This document shows positions 9,346 to 18,931 of a DNA stretch of 64,000 bases, one piece after another. This DNA comes from Pararobbsia alpina. GTDB taxonomy: Bacteria > Pseudomonadota > Gammaproteobacteria > Burkholderiales > Burkholderiaceae. Under the pieces are notes generated by a model. It searched no databases. It was not told where the DNA came from and saw nothing but the letters and a program-made list of their open reading frames with translations. The position numbers were made by a program, and so were the translations under genes. The DNA lies in contig NZ_CADIKM010000002.1 of assembly GCF_902859895.1 (NCBI RefSeq), positions 62,001-126,000 of the forward strand. The letters run 5' to 3'. Every line of letters starts with the position of its first letter. Positions within the stretch are counted from its first letter, which is position 1.

Positions 9346-10214
9346 AATCCCTCATGACGGTCCTCGTGAAGCCCGTCCCCGCCAACACGGCATCCGCCGC
9401 GTCCCCGGCATCGCCTGCCGCCCGTCTTGCGCGCCGCACCGGCGAGCAATGGCGCCGGCTCGCACGCCGCGTCGTGCTCGGCGCGACGCTCGCGCTGCCG
9501 ATGCTCGCCTTCGCGCAAAGCGCGGGCACCGCGCCGGGCGGCCTGCCCGCATTCATCGCGATCCCGGGTGCGAACGGCGGCACGAGCTACTCGCTGCCGG
9601 TCCAGACGCTGCTGTTCCTCACGTCGCTGACCTTCCTGCCCGCCGTGCTGCTGCTGATGACCAGCTTCACGCGGATCATCATCGTGCTGTCGCTGCTGCG
9701 CCAGGCAATGGGCTTGTCGACCACGCCGCCGAACCAGGTGCTGACGGGACTCGCCTTGTTCCTCACGCTGTTCGTGATGTCGCCGGTGCTCGAGCGGGCC
9801 TACAATGACGCCTACAAGCCGTTTTCCGCGGGCACGATCCCTTTCGAGGAGGCCGTCACGCGCGGTGCCCAGCCGTTCAAGCAGTTCATGCTGCGCCAGA
9901 CACGCGAGGCCGATCTCGCACTGTTCGCCAGGATTTCGCATGCGGCGCCCATGAATACGCCGGCTGACGTGCCGCTGTCGCTGCTCGTACCGGCGTTCGC
10001 GACCAGCGAACTCAAGACCGCATTCCAGATCGGATTCACGATCTTCATTCCGTTCCTGATTATCGATCTGGTCGTGGCCAGCGTCTTGATGTCGATGGGG
10101 ATGATGATGGTGTCGCCGGCGACCATCTCGCTGCCGTTCAAGCTGATGTTGTTCGTGCTGGTCGACGGCTGGCAGTTGATCATCGGCTCGCTCGCCCAGA
10201 GCTTCTTCCAATGA
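9342..10214 (+). CDS. fliP: Flagellar export-gate protein FliP
   Basis: FliP forms the core of the export-gate channel with FliQ and FliR. The 290-residue product has a cleavable-type signal with a long basic leader (about residues 1-60, ending [10 protein letters not shown]). Four membrane segments and the family motifs [17 protein letters not shown] and [18 protein letters not shown] follow. It is about 40 residues longer at the N-terminus than enterobacterial FliP. No alternative internal start with a better ribosome site was evident. Start overlaps the fliO stop (ATGA). Confidence 0.97.
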   Translation: MKSLMTVLVKPVPANTASAASPASPAARLARRTGEQWRRLARRVVLGATLALPMLAFAQSAGTAPGGLPAFIAIPGANGGTSYSLPVQTLLFLTSLTFLPAVLLLMTSFTRIIIVLSLLRQAMGLSTTPPNQVLTGLALFLTLFVMSPVLERAYNDAYKPFSAGTIPFEEAVTRGAQPFKQFMLRQTREADLALFARISHAAPMNTPADVPLSLLVPAFATSELKTAFQIGFTIFIPFLIIDLVVASVLMSMGMMMVSPATISLPFKLMLFVLVDGWQLIIGSLAQSFFQ

Positions 10215-10261
10215 CCGTGCCGCGCATCCGCTGCGCGGCCTGATCCGCCAAGGAGGTCGGC

Positions 10262-10531
10262 ATGACACCTGAATCCGTCATGGGCATCGCCCACCAGGCC
10301 ATGGTGGTCGCCCTGTCGCTCGCGGGACCGCTGCTGCTTGTCTCGCTTGTGGTCGGGCTCGCCGTGAGCCTGTTCCAGGCCGCGACGCAGATCAACGAAT
10401 CGACGCTGAGCTTCATCCCGAAACTGCTTGCCGTTTTCTGCGCGCTGGTGGTCGGCGGCCCGTGGATGCTGCACATGATGCTCGACTACATGCGGCAGGT
10501 GTTCACGAACATCCCCTCGCTGGTCAGCTGA
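10262..10531 (+). CDS. fliQ: Flagellar export-gate protein FliQ
   Basis: FliQ packs around the FliP-FliR channel. The 89-residue protein has two membrane helices (about residues 14-38 and 50-75) and the family pattern SLFQAATQINESTLSFIPKL, which is diagnostic. A strong AAGGAGG site (10250-10256) precedes the ATG by about 5 bases. It lies 47 bases after fliP. Confidence 0.98.
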   Translation: MTPESVMGIAHQAMVVALSLAGPLLLVSLVVGLAVSLFQAATQINESTLSFIPKLLAVFCALVVGGPWMLHMMLDYMRQVFTNIPSLVS

Positions 10532-10580
10532 CGCTCGCCACCGGCGGCGGTGCGCGCCTCCTCATCAGTCTCTCCTCCCG

Positions 10581-11363
10581 ATGATCACCTTCACCTACGC
10601 CCAGCTCCTCGCCTGGCTCGCTGCCTTCATCTGGCCGGCCACGCGCCTGCTCGCGCTGCTCGCGACCGCGCCGTTCTTCAACAATACGTCCATCTCGACC
10701 ACGGTCAAGATCGGCATCGCCCTGCTGATTACCCTGATCATCGCTCCCGGCCTGCCCGCCTTGCCGGCGGTGAGCATCGCCTCCCCCACCGGCCTGTTCA
10801 TCCTGGCCCAGCAGATCGTGATCGGCGCGGCGATCGGGTTAACGATGCAGATCGTGTTCGCGGCCATCGAGGCTGGCGCCGACATGGCCGGCATGCAGAT
10901 GGGCCTGAGCTTCGCCCAGCTCCTGACAGGCAGCACCGATGGCTCGACCGACGTGCTTTCGCGCCTCATGAACATGGTCGCGTTGCTCGCCTTCCTGTCG
11001 ATCGACGGCCACCTGCAAATCCTCGGCGTACTGATCGACAGCTTCTACCGGATCCCGATCAGCGATACGCCGATGGCGGCGGCCGGCCTGCGCACGCTCG
11101 TCGTCTGGGGCGAAACGATCTTTTCGGCCGGGCTGCTGCTCGCGCTGCCGATCATCATCGCGCTGCTGATCGTGAATCTCTCGCTCGGCGTACTGAACCG
11201 GGCTGCGCCGCAGATCGGTGTGTTCCAGGTCGGTTTCCCGCTCACGCTCTCGACCGGCTTCCTCATGCTTCAGTGGATGACACCCAATCTCATGCCCTTC
11301 TTCGCGCGGCTGTTCGGTGCGGGAATGGATGCGGTCGCGAGAGTGATCAGCGCACTGGGCTGA
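10581..11363 (+). CDS. fliR: Flagellar export-gate protein FliR
   Basis: FliR is the single-copy subunit that closes the export-gate ring. The 260-residue, six-helix membrane protein carries family features such as WPATRLLALLATAPFFNN, GAAIGLTMQIVFAAIEAGA and AAPQIGVFQVGFPLTL. It is the last gene of the fliLMNOPQR unit, 49 bases after fliQ, and converges on flgL. Confidence 0.98.
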   Translation: MITFTYAQLLAWLAAFIWPATRLLALLATAPFFNNTSISTTVKIGIALLITLIIAPGLPALPAVSIASPTGLFILAQQIVIGAAIGLTMQIVFAAIEAGADMAGMQMGLSFAQLLTGSTDGSTDVLSRLMNMVALLAFLSIDGHLQILGVLIDSFYRIPISDTPMAAAGLRTLVVWGETIFSAGLLLALPIIIALLIVNLSLGVLNRAAPQIGVFQVGFPLTLSTGFLMLQWMTPNLMPFFARLFGAGMDAVARVISALG

Positions 11364-11373
11364 GCGCATACGA

Positions 11374-11403
11374 AAAAAAGCGGCCGCGAAATTCGCGGCC
11401 GCC
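11374..11403 (-). terminator. Intrinsic terminator of flgKL (minus strand)
   Basis: GCGGCCGCGAA / TTCGCGGCCGC (11381-11403) is a near-perfect GC-rich dyad. On the minus strand it is followed directly by seven Ts (A7 at 11374-11380), the classical rho-independent layout for transcription leaving flgL. On the plus strand it has no T run directly after it, although an unrelated T8 tract (11461-11468) lies further on. It sits between the convergent fliR and flgL genes. Confidence 0.85.
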
Positions 11404-11557
11404 GCACTCACGTCCCCCCGGCAGCTCTTCCTTCCGTGAAGACGCCCCCGTAGCGATTAATTTTTTTTACCGTCTTGCGCGGCTTTACCTGCTACGTACC
11501 CTTTCCCACCAAGCCCCTCCATCCGCAACGGCAACGTTCGCGCCGTCACGCCCGGCC

Positions 11558-12817
11558 TTACACAGTGATCGTCGAGAACAGCGACAAGCCCTGCACCGCC
11601 GTGTACGCCTTCTGGGTGGCGCTCAACTGCGTCTGAAGCGTCGACATCTGCGAATACACGCCCGCGAGCTGGTCGGTCGTCAGCCCGACGAGATTGCTGA
11701 GCTGGGTCGAGTACGAAAGATTGGTACTCGTACCCTGTGTAGTGAGCGTGTTGACTTGTGTTTCCCGCGCGCCGACCGAAGCGTTCACGGTCAGTACAGT
11801 CGTGGCGGTATTCGCTACCTGCGTGCTGTACGTCGCGAGCTGATTGGTAATGTTGGTCTGGCCACTCGCGCTTTGCTGAGGCGTTTGCAGCGTCGCGATC
11901 AGATTGTCGAGCGTCGTGAAGATGTTGCTTTGCGCGGCGGTCGGAGGCGCGACGTTGAACGAGTCGCCATCCGCGGGTGCGCCGTTGATCGTGATCGTCT
12001 GACCGCTGCCGAGGGCGATCGCGGAACCCGCTGTGTACGTCTGCGGACTGGTGGGTGGCTGCAAGGTCGGCGGCGTACCCGAAGGCGTCGTATCCTGGAC
12101 GGTGTAGGTCGTGTTGCCGTTCGTGACCTGAAATGACACGGTGTACGAATCGGCATTGCCGGGCGCACCCGCCTGCGTCGTCGAGACCACGCCGATCGTG
12201 CCCGAACCCGTATTGTTGTTCGCCGCCGAGGGAATCGGCAGCGATGCACCCGGCGTCGCCGTCATGAAGATGTTGCTGCCCGGATCGTTTGTCGCAAGCT
12301 GAAGCTGTGCGCTGACCTGCGAATTGATCTGGCCCTGGTCGCCGACGTAAGTCGCGCCAATGCCGTTCGCATTGTTCACGAACGGCGGATTCGTGGTCTG
12401 GAAACCGCCGAAAATGTAATTGCCGGTTGCATCGGTCGTGTTCGCGAGCGCAAGCAACTGCGAACGGTCGCTCTGGAGTTCCGCCGCATACGAGGCGCGG
12501 TCCTGGTCCGTGAGCGAGCCGTTGCTGGCATTGGTGATAACGGTCTGGATGTTTCGCATGGTGCTCGAGATGCTGCCGAGCGTGGTGTCCTCGAGACCGA
12601 GCGACGTGGTCGCGGAACTCAGATTCGACGCATACTGCGTGCTCATCTGTACTGCAGTCTGAACACCGACCGACTGCGCGGCGGCGACACCGTTGTCCCC
12701 CGGGACGTTCACCGTACGGTTGCTCGAGATCTCCGTCAACAGCGTGACCAGTTGGTTTTGCTGGGTGTTCATCCCGTTGACGCCGATCGCGTCGATCGTG
12801 CTGGTTGCGATGCGCAT
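11558..12817 (-). CDS. flgL: Hook-filament junction protein FlgL (HAP3)
   Basis: FlgL is the second junction protein between hook and filament and is exported by the flagellar apparatus without a cleaved signal. The 419-residue product has a flagellin-like N-terminal helix region (residues 1-150, with QNQLVTLLTEISSNRTVNVP) and C-terminal helices ending VQGLSLFSTITV. The variable Gly/Thr/Asn-rich middle contains Thr/Pro-rich stretches. It lies 49 bases after flgK and before a strong terminator, so flgKL form a two-gene unit. Confidence 0.95.
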   Translation of the reverse strand: MRIATSTIDAIGVNGMNTQQNQLVTLLTEISSNRTVNVPGDNGVAAAQSVGVQTAVQMSTQYASNLSSATTSLGLEDTTLGSISSTMRNIQTVITNASNGSLTDQDRASYAAELQSDRSQLLALANTTDATGNYIFGGFQTTNPPFVNNANGIGATYVGDQGQINSQVSAQLQLATNDPGSNIFMTATPGASLPIPSAANNNTGSGTIGVVSTTQAGAPGNADSYTVSFQVTNGNTTYTVQDTTPSGTPPTLQPPTSPQTYTAGSAIALGSGQTITINGAPADGDSFNVAPPTAAQSNIFTTLDNLIATLQTPQQSASGQTNITNQLATYSTQVANTATTVLTVNASVGARETQVNTLTTQGTSTNLSYSTQLSNLVGLTTDQLAGVYSQMSTLQTQLSATQKAYTAVQGLSLFSTITV

Positions 12818-12866
12818 GATTATCTGCCTTTCGAATTGAATTTGACGCTCCGGTGCCCGGTCGTCT

Positions 12867-14864
12867 TCAGGTCGTGATTCCGATAATCGAGTCGAAGATC
12901 GTGCCGGCCGCCTGGATCACCTTGCTGTTGGCCTGATACATCTGCTCATAGGTCAGCAAATTGGTCGCCTCCTCGTCGAGGTTCACCCCCGATACAGACT
13001 GCTGCGCGGCCGTGACCTGCGCAATCAGCGTGGTCTGCGCGGCGCTCGCGGTCGACGATGTCTGCGCCGCGTTGCCGATGGCGCCGACAAAGGACGAGTA
13101 GGCGCCCGAGAACGTCGTATTGCCCATCGTGTTCGCATTCATCAGCGCGGCCATCGCAAGCACGTTCGTGTTGTCTCCACTGCCGTTGTTCGCGACCAGC
13201 GAGAACGTATCGCCGTTGACCGGCGTGCCCGACAGGGTCATCGACACACCGCCGACCGTCATCGTCATCCCCGCGGTATAGGGAACGGGCGTGCCGGGCG
13301 GATACGTCGTCGTTACACCGGCCGTGGTGACCGTCACGCTCGGCGTGGGGTCACCCGCGGTGCCTTGAACAAACGTCAACGTCGGCGGCGGCGTGGCGTC
13401 ACTGTAGGTGGCGGTCACGTTGCCAGTCAGCAGGGCACCCTGATAGTCGGTACCCGGCGGCGGATTGACCGTGATCGCACCGGTGCCGGTATTGGCCGAG
13501 CCTGCGGTCGCGCTGGCCGACGGCGATCCGGCGGCGATCGCCGACGGATCGGTCGTGGCCATCGTCATCGTCGTGCCGGCCTGCCGTGTATCGGCATTGA
13601 TCTGAAACGAATCGCCGGCCTGCACACCGGCCAGCGAGGACATCGAGAGCGTCATGCCGTCGATGTTGGCCTGGCCGTTCGCATCGAAGGTCACCGGGAC
13701 CGGTGCCCCACCGGTCGTGTTGTCCTGCAGCGAGAAGTTCGTGCCGTCATAGGACAGCGTATAGTCATCGCCGGTGAGCTGGCTCAGGGTCGGACCGCCG
13801 AACGTGGCGCTCAGCGAGCCCGTGCCGGTGTTGGTCGTCGCGGGCGTGATCACCGGCTGCGAGACGTTGAACAGCGGGCCGCCGGCTGCACCGGTCAGGG
13901 TGACGCCCGCTTCGTTCTGGGCGTTCATCGTCGTGCCGATCGTCGTCGCGATATTGCCGAGCGCGCGCTGCTGCGGGTCGAGGATCTGGCTGCGAAACTG
14001 GAGCAGGCCGCCGAGCGTGCCGCCCGAAAGATTGCTTTCCGCGATCGGAATATTCGTCGTCGTGCCGCCCGCGCCGGTCACCGCGTAGGCGATCGTGAGC
14101 TCGGAGGGATCCGTCGCTGAAGGCACCGTGGCAAGCTGGTACGACACGTTGCCGTTTACCAGAGACTGGCCATTGCCGATCGACACATTGATCGATCCGT
14201 TGGTGTTGGTCGTCGTGGTCGCACCGATAAGCTGGCTCAGGCTCGCGACCGCGGCATCGCGCTGGTCGAGCAACTGGTTCGGCGCATCGCCCGTCGTATT
14301 CTGCTGGGTGAGGATCTGGCCGTTGAGCGAGGCGATTTGCGAGGCGAGCTGGTTGACACTCGTCACCGCCCCCTGCAGTTGGGTATTCACGCCGGCGCTC
14401 ACGCTATTGAACTGACTGGTCAGCGTGTTGAACTGCGACACGAGCGATTGCATATTACCGAGCGCCGCCGCCCGCGACGCCGGATCCGACGCATCGCTGC
14501 TGACGGTTTGCAGGCCCGTATAAAGCGTCGTGAGCTGCGTCGTCAGCCCTGCGGTCGGATCGCCGACGATCGTGCTCAACGACTCGGCCTGAGCGTTGTA
14601 ACTGGTCAGGGTTCCACCTTGCGCGGTGGCCTGGTTCAGTTGCTGGGTAAGGTATTGGCTGTATTGTCGCGCAACCGTGGTGACACTGACGCCCCGACCC
14701 AGGAAGCCGGAGCCCGTGTCCTGGCCATTGACTTCGGCATACTCCGTGACCTCGCGCGTATAACCTGGCGTGGACGCATTGCTGATGTTGTTGCTGGTCG
14801 TCGACAGCCCGTATTGCGCGGCGTTCAGGCCGCTCAAGCCGATGTCTATTAGCGATTGTCCCAT
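12867..14864 (-). CDS. flgK: Hook-filament junction protein FlgK (HAP1)
   Basis: FlgK is the first hook-associated protein. The 665-residue product has the rod/hook-family N-terminal motif (LNAAQYGLSTTSNNISNASTP, split as LNAAQYGLSTTSNNI and SNASTPGYTRE) and a C-terminal helix LLTYEQMYQANSKVI. The middle is Thr/Gly-rich. GAGGAT lies 5 bases before the ATG (minus strand). A sigma-28 promoter about 80 bases upstream makes it a late gene, as in other flagellar systems. Confidence 0.97.
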   Translation of the reverse strand: MGQSLIDIGLSGLNAAQYGLSTTSNNISNASTPGYTREVTEYAEVNGQDTGSGFLGRGVSVTTVARQYSQYLTQQLNQATAQGGTLTSYNAQAESLSTIVGDPTAGLTTQLTTLYTGLQTVSSDASDPASRAAALGNMQSLVSQFNTLTSQFNSVSAGVNTQLQGAVTSVNQLASQIASLNGQILTQQNTTGDAPNQLLDQRDAAVASLSQLIGATTTTNTNGSINVSIGNGQSLVNGNVSYQLATVPSATDPSELTIAYAVTGAGGTTTNIPIAESNLSGGTLGGLLQFRSQILDPQQRALGNIATTIGTTMNAQNEAGVTLTGAAGGPLFNVSQPVITPATTNTGTGSLSATFGGPTLSQLTGDDYTLSYDGTNFSLQDNTTGGAPVPVTFDANGQANIDGMTLSMSSLAGVQAGDSFQINADTRQAGTTMTMATTDPSAIAAGSPSASATAGSANTGTGAITVNPPPGTDYQGALLTGNVTATYSDATPPPTLTFVQGTAGDPTPSVTVTTAGVTTTYPPGTPVPYTAGMTMTVGGVSMTLSGTPVNGDTFSLVANNGSGDNTNVLAMAALMNANTMGNTTFSGAYSSFVGAIGNAAQTSSTASAAQTTLIAQVTAAQQSVSGVNLDEEATNLLTYEQMYQANSKVIQAAGTIFDSIIGITT

Positions 14865-14944
14865 GCGTGATCCTCTAGTGCCGCGATGTGCCGGCGTACC
14901 CGGTACGGTGCGGCGGTCATTGGCTCATGCCAGTCAGTGACTGC

Positions 14945-14971
14945 ATAACGGCCGTCGGTCAGAAAACTTAA
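14945..14971 (-). promoter_or_regulatory. Sigma-28 (FliA) promoter of flgKL
   Basis: Read on the minus strand, TTAAGTTT (14971-14964), an 11-base spacer and GCCGTTAT (14952-14945) match TAAAGTTT-N11-GCCGATAA with three differences. The site is about 80 bases upstream of the flgK ATG in the 234-base gap after flgJ. This fits the late expression of hook-associated proteins. Confidence 0.85.
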
Positions 14972-15098
14972 GAGAGCCCACCCAACCGAGCCTGCGGTGT
15001 GTCGCGGCGCCTCGGCGCGGGGTGTTGTACGACCTCACACCGAGCTGGTTCCCGTCGTCGGCACTCCGCCACGCCCGGTGCATGCCCGCCCGGCCGCC

Positions 15099-16091
15099 TC
15101 AAACCATTTGCTGCATGATCTTCACGAGCTTCTTCGCATAGGCCGGATCGGTCGCGTAGCCCGCGCGCTGCAGCCCTGCGGCGAACCCGGCCGCATCGTG
15201 CGACGACGCCATCGTGCCGGCATAGCGCGGGTTGTTCTTGAGCAGGTTCGTATAGTCGACCATCGCGTCCTCATACGAGCCATAGGCGCGGAATTTCGCC
15301 TTGACGTGCTGCGCCACGCCGTCGACGTACTCGGTGGTCGTCGCGGTGACTGTCGGACCCGTCCAGTTCTTGCCGGCCTTGATGCCGAACACATTGTGCG
15401 AGGTCGTGCCGTCGGCGCCGCGGATTTCGTGACGTCCCCAGCCCGATTCGAGTGCGGCATGCGACAGGATGAATCGTGCGGGAATGCCCGATGCGGCGCT
15501 CGCCGTCTTCGCGGCATTGCCGAGCTTGTCGACGAAGGCACGTTGGCGGTCGTCACCATCGTAGTCGGCATCGCTGTCGTCGGGGTTGAAACTCTGCGAA
15601 TTCTGCGCGAGCGGCGCGCCGGCGCCATGCTGCGAGGCATAGGCCTGTGTCGCGAGCATATTGAGCATCGCATTGGTGTTGATCGAACCCGGTGCGCTCG
15701 CCGTGCCGTTTGCATCGTGGTTGATCACCTGCCCGTCGGGACCGACCTTGATGCCCTGGTTGCGCAGCAGTTGACCGAGCATCTGGTCAGCCACGCCGAT
15801 ACCCTTGTTCGAGAGCTGCTGCGCGAGCTGCTGGTCGAGCATCGACATATACGTCTTGCTGGTTTCGCTATCGAGTATGCCGTTGGATGGCGTCGCGTCC
15901 TGCATGCTCTTGAGCATCATCTGCATGAAGACCGCGTCGAACTGACGCGCGGCCATCTTCGCGCCGGCGAGCGGCGAGTTCTTGACCGCCATGCGCATCG
16001 CATCGAATCCGCCCGTATCGAGCGCAAAGCGCTTCGAGACGTCGCTCGCGTCGGTCTGGTTCTGCAGTTTGCTATCGAGACTCATGCCCAT
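15099..16091 (-). CDS. flgJ: Flagellar rod-cap/peptidoglycan hydrolase FlgJ
   Basis: FlgJ caps the growing rod and digests peptidoglycan so that the rod can pass. The 330-residue product is of the dual-domain type. A rod-binding N-terminal domain (about residues 15-110, FDAVFMQMMLKSM) is joined by an Asp/Ser-rich linker to a C-terminal glucosaminidase domain (about 180-330). The probable catalytic Glu is in HAALESGWG (near residue 215), and the end is AKKLVKIMQQMV. It lies 12 bases after flgI. Confidence 0.97.
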   Translation of the reverse strand: MGMSLDSKLQNQTDASDVSKRFALDTGGFDAMRMAVKNSPLAGAKMAARQFDAVFMQMMLKSMQDATPSNGILDSETSKTYMSMLDQQLAQQLSNKGIGVADQMLGQLLRNQGIKVGPDGQVINHDANGTASAPGSINTNAMLNMLATQAYASQHGAGAPLAQNSQSFNPDDSDADYDGDDRQRAFVDKLGNAAKTASAASGIPARFILSHAALESGWGRHEIRGADGTTSHNVFGIKAGKNWTGPTVTATTTEYVDGVAQHVKAKFRAYGSYEDAMVDYTNLLKNNPRYAGTMASSHDAAGFAAGLQRAGYATDPAYAKKLVKIMQQMV

Positions 16092-16103
16092 GGTGCATCC
16101 GCC

Positions 16104-17264
16104 TTAGATGATTTCGAGGTCCGCGCGCAACGCGCCCGCGGCCTTGATCGACTGGAGGATCGAGATCAGGTCGGCCGGGGTCGCGCCGAGTGCGTTGAGG
16201 CCCTTGACGACGTCGGCGAGCGAGGCGCCGGCCGAGATCATCCTGAGTGAGCCGTTCTCCTGGCGAACCTGGATCTGCGACTGCTGGGTGACGGCCGTCT
16301 GGCCGTTCGAGAAGGGTCCGGGCTGGCTGACCTGCGGCGTGGTGTTGACGATCACGGACAGATTGCCGTGCGCCACCGCGCAGGCCTGGAGCTGGACCAT
16401 CTGGTTCATCACGATCGAGCCGGTGCGCGCGTTCACGATGACCTTCGCGGCGTCCTTGGACGGCGTCACGTCGATGTTTTCGATCTGCGCGAGGAAGGCG
16501 ACCTGCTGGCTCGGATCGGAGGGCGCACGGATCGCGATCGTGCGGCCGTCGACCGGAACGGCCGTGCCACTGCCGAAGGTCGCGTTGATCGCCGTGCTGA
16601 CGCGTTGCGCGTTGTCGAAATCGGTCTGGTTCAGCGTGATCTGCAGCGTGCCGGCCTGGCCAAGCACGGTCGGCACCGCGCGTTCGACGAGCGCGCCGTT
16701 CGTGATGCGGCCCACGTCGAGCTGGTTGACCTGGACCCGGCTGCCATTGGCCGACGCGCCCGCACCGGCAACCAACACATTGCCCTGGGCGATCGCGTAG
16801 ACCACGCCGTCGGCGCCCTTCATCGGCGCCATCAGCAAGGTGCCGCCCTTGAGGCTATTCGCATTGCCGAGCGACGAAACGGTCACGTCGATGGCTTCGC
16901 CAGGCCGCGCGAACGCGGGTAGCGACGCCGTGACCATGACGGCCGCGACGTTCTTGAGCTGCATATTCGTCGCCGCGGGAAGCGTGATGCCGAGCCGCGC
17001 GAGCATATTGGTCAGGCTCTGGATCGTGAACGGCGTCTGCGTGGTCTGGTCGCCCGTGCCGTCGAGACCGACCACGAGACCATAGCCGATCAGCGGGTTG
17101 TCGCGCACGCCCTGGACCGCCGCGAGGTCCTTCAGACGTTCGGCATGGGCCATGCGCGGGCTCGCGCCGAGCACTGTCACCAGCACCACCGCGAGCATCG
17201 ACAGGGTGGCGAGCGCGGCCGATGCGCAGCGTCGGACCCCGCGATAAGTGAGGAGGCTTGGCAT
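16104..17264 (-). CDS. flgI: Flagellar P-ring protein FlgI
   Basis: FlgI forms the periplasmic P ring around the rod. The 386-residue product has a Sec signal peptide (about residues 1-41, hydrophobic [16 protein letters not shown], cleavage after MAHA) and the family start [21 protein letters not shown]. It ends [29 protein letters not shown] (given here in two parts: [29 protein letters not shown]). It sits 2 bases after flgH. Confidence 0.98.
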   Translation of the reverse strand: MPSLLTYRGVRRCASAALATLSMLAVVLVTVLGASPRMAHAERLKDLAAVQGVRDNPLIGYGLVVGLDGTGDQTTQTPFTIQSLTNMLARLGITLPAATNMQLKNVAAVMVTASLPAFARPGEAIDVTVSSLGNANSLKGGTLLMAPMKGADGVVYAIAQGNVLVAGAGASANGSRVQVNQLDVGRITNGALVERAVPTVLGQAGTLQITLNQTDFDNAQRVSTAINATFGSGTAVPVDGRTIAIRAPSDPSQQVAFLAQIENIDVTPSKDAAKVIVNARTGSIVMNQMVQLQACAVAHGNLSVIVNTTPQVSQPGPFSNGQTAVTQQSQIQVRQENGSLRMISAGASLADVVKGLNALGATPADLISILQSIKAAGALRADLEII

Positions 17265-17266
17265 GA

Positions 17267-17998
17267 TCAGAATGGCGCGATGTTGAGGAAGAAGCGCTGC
17301 AACCAGCCCATGGTCTCGGCCTCGTTGATATAGCCCTTCGCACTGTATTCAATCTTGGCGTCGGCGACTTGGGTCGACCGGACGGTCATGTCGCCCGCGA
17401 CCGTGGTCGGATTGACGACCCCCGAGAAGCGCACGTATTCGTTGCCCTGGTTGATCAGCATCTGCTTTTCGCCGCTGACCTGGAGGTTGCCGTTCGCGAG
17501 CACATTGGTCACGGTGACGGTCAACGTACCCGTGAAACTGTTCTGCGCAGCGGCGCCGCCCGTCGCCTGGAACGCGTTATTGCCAGTGAGCGAGGTCGTC
17601 GAATGGCTCAAGAGGCCGCCGAGCAGGCCGGGGACTGAAGTCGGCGTGAAGGTCTCCGAGCCCGTGCGATTGGTCTGGGTGCCCGAGCTCTTGGTTGCGT
17701 TGATGTTTTCGGCGATCACGATGGTCAGGACGTCGCCGACGTTGCGCGGCCGACTGTCCTCGAACAGCGGATGGTCCGAATAGCCCGTGTAGATCGCGCC
17801 CGTCGCCTGCGCGATGATGGGCGCGGGCGGCGGCACGGCCGTCATCGGTTGCTGCACGAGCGGCTGCGGCGGAATCTGTGCGCAGGCGGCGAGCAGCGCG
17901 GCCGCGCACGCCGCCAGCGTGCGGCGTGTCGCGACCGCCGCTTGCGGCCGCCGAAGCCCGGTCATCATAGAGTCGAGAGATACCATCACTGCCACCAT
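17267..17998 (-). CDS. flgH: Flagellar L-ring lipoprotein FlgH
   Basis: FlgH forms the outer-membrane L ring. The 243-residue product has a lipoprotein signal with lipobox LLAAC (lipidated Cys near residue 39), then the family region [20 protein letters not shown] and a C-terminus ending [13 protein letters not shown]. Several in-frame starts exist at the 5' end (17998, 17986); the longest is reported and the lipobox is present in all. flgG lies upstream across a 131-base gap that holds a diverged copy of the flgG tail. Confidence 0.96.
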   Translation of the reverse strand: MVAVMVSLDSMMTGLRRPQAAVATRRTLAACAAALLAACAQIPPQPLVQQPMTAVPPPAPIIAQATGAIYTGYSDHPLFEDSRPRNVGDVLTIVIAENINATKSSGTQTNRTGSETFTPTSVPGLLGGLLSHSTTSLTGNNAFQATGGAAAQNSFTGTLTVTVTNVLANGNLQVSGEKQMLINQGNEYVRFSGVVNPTTVAGDMTVRSTQVADAKIEYSAKGYINEAETMGWLQRFFLNIAPF

Positions 17999-18064
17999 CG
18001 TGTTTGAAGCTCACGGCCGAATGCGCGCTGCCAGTCCGCGTCGTTGCTGCGTGCTCGTCTGTTC

Positions 18065-18139
18065 CTGCAGCATCGGGGCGGAGGTCCCGACCGTCTTGCC
18101 GTTGATCTCGCGAGCACGCTGCGTCTGGATCAGGTCGAC
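18065..18139 (-). repeat. Diverged second copy of the flgG 3' end (gene remnant)
   Basis: Bases 18065-18139 align without gaps to 18154-18228, the last part of flgG, at about 81% identity (14 mismatches in 75 by eye), with an 89-base offset. Translated on the minus strand from 18139 it reads [17 protein letters not shown], clearly the FlgG C-terminal helix, against [17 protein letters not shown] in the intact gene. The copy is in another frame than flgG and overlaps its last codons (stop at 18130-18132). It has no start of its own. It is probably a relic of a duplication or of recombination with a related flgG. Confidence 0.85.
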
Positions 18140-18918
18140 ATACCCGTCAGTTTCTGCAGCATCTGGTCAGAGGTTTCGACCGCCTTGCTGTTGATCTCGT
18201 ACGCACGTTGTGTCTGGATCATGTTGACGAGTTCCTGGACCACGTTGACGTTCGAGGTCTCGACATAACCCTGGTTCAGCGTGCCGAGGCCGTTCAGGCC
18301 CGGATTGCCGACCTGCGGCGCACCGGATGTCGTGGTTTCCGCGAACAGGTTCTCGCCGAGCGCCTGCATACCGGCCGGGTTGATGAAGTTCGCGAGCTGC
18401 ATCGTGCCGATCTGCGTCGTGTTGACATTGCCTGGCGTCGTGATCGTGACGGTCCCGTCTGTGCCGACCGTGAACGAGGTCGCGTTCGGCGGAATCGTGA
18501 TCTGCGGCTGGACCGGATAACCCTCGGCCGTGACCATCACGCCGTTCTGGTCGGTCTGGAACGAACCGTCGCGCGTGTAAGCGGTCGTGCCATCGGGCAT
18601 CAGCACCTGGAAAAAGCCGTTGCCCTGAATCGCGAGATCCTTCGAATTGCTCGTCTGCGTGAGCGCACCTTGCGAGAACAGGCGTTCGGTCGCGACGGGC
18701 TGCACGCCCGTGCCGAGCTGCAGGCCCGAAGGCAGCTGCGTCGTGCCGGTCGATGCGGCGCCCGGCTGACGTTCGGTCTGGTACAGCAAATCCTGGAACA
18801 CCGCGCGCGAACCCTTGAAGCCGTTGGTGCTCACGTTGGCGAGGTTGTTCGAGATGACGTCCATTTCCATCTGCTGCGCGTTCATGCCGGTCGCGGCGAT
18901 GTACAGGGAGCGATTCAT
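18130..18918 (-). CDS. flgG: Flagellar distal-rod protein FlgG
   Basis: FlgG builds the distal rod that crosses the periplasm and outer-membrane rings. The 262-residue product has the standard length, the N-terminal motif [20 protein letters not shown] and the C-terminal helix [18 protein letters not shown], ending [10 protein letters not shown]. It follows flgF after 13 bases. A diverged copy of its own 3' end lies directly downstream (18065-18139), and its stop codon falls within that copy. Confidence 0.98.
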   Translation of the reverse strand: MNRSLYIAATGMNAQQMEMDVISNNLANVSTNGFKGSRAVFQDLLYQTERQPGAASTGTTQLPSGLQLGTGVQPVATERLFSQGALTQTSNSKDLAIQGNGFFQVLMPDGTTAYTRDGSFQTDQNGVMVTAEGYPVQPQITIPPNATSFTVGTDGTVTITTPGNVNTTQIGTMQLANFINPAGMQALGENLFAETTTSGAPQVGNPGLNGLGTLNQGYVETSNVNVVQELVNMIQTQRAYEINSKAVETSDQMLQKLTGMST

Positions 18919-18931
18919 GATGTTTTCCTAG

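Noticed and set aside
10550-12136. Plus-strand open frame (528 codons) overlapping fliR and flgL
   Set aside because: It covers two real genes in other frames and crosses the terminator between them.
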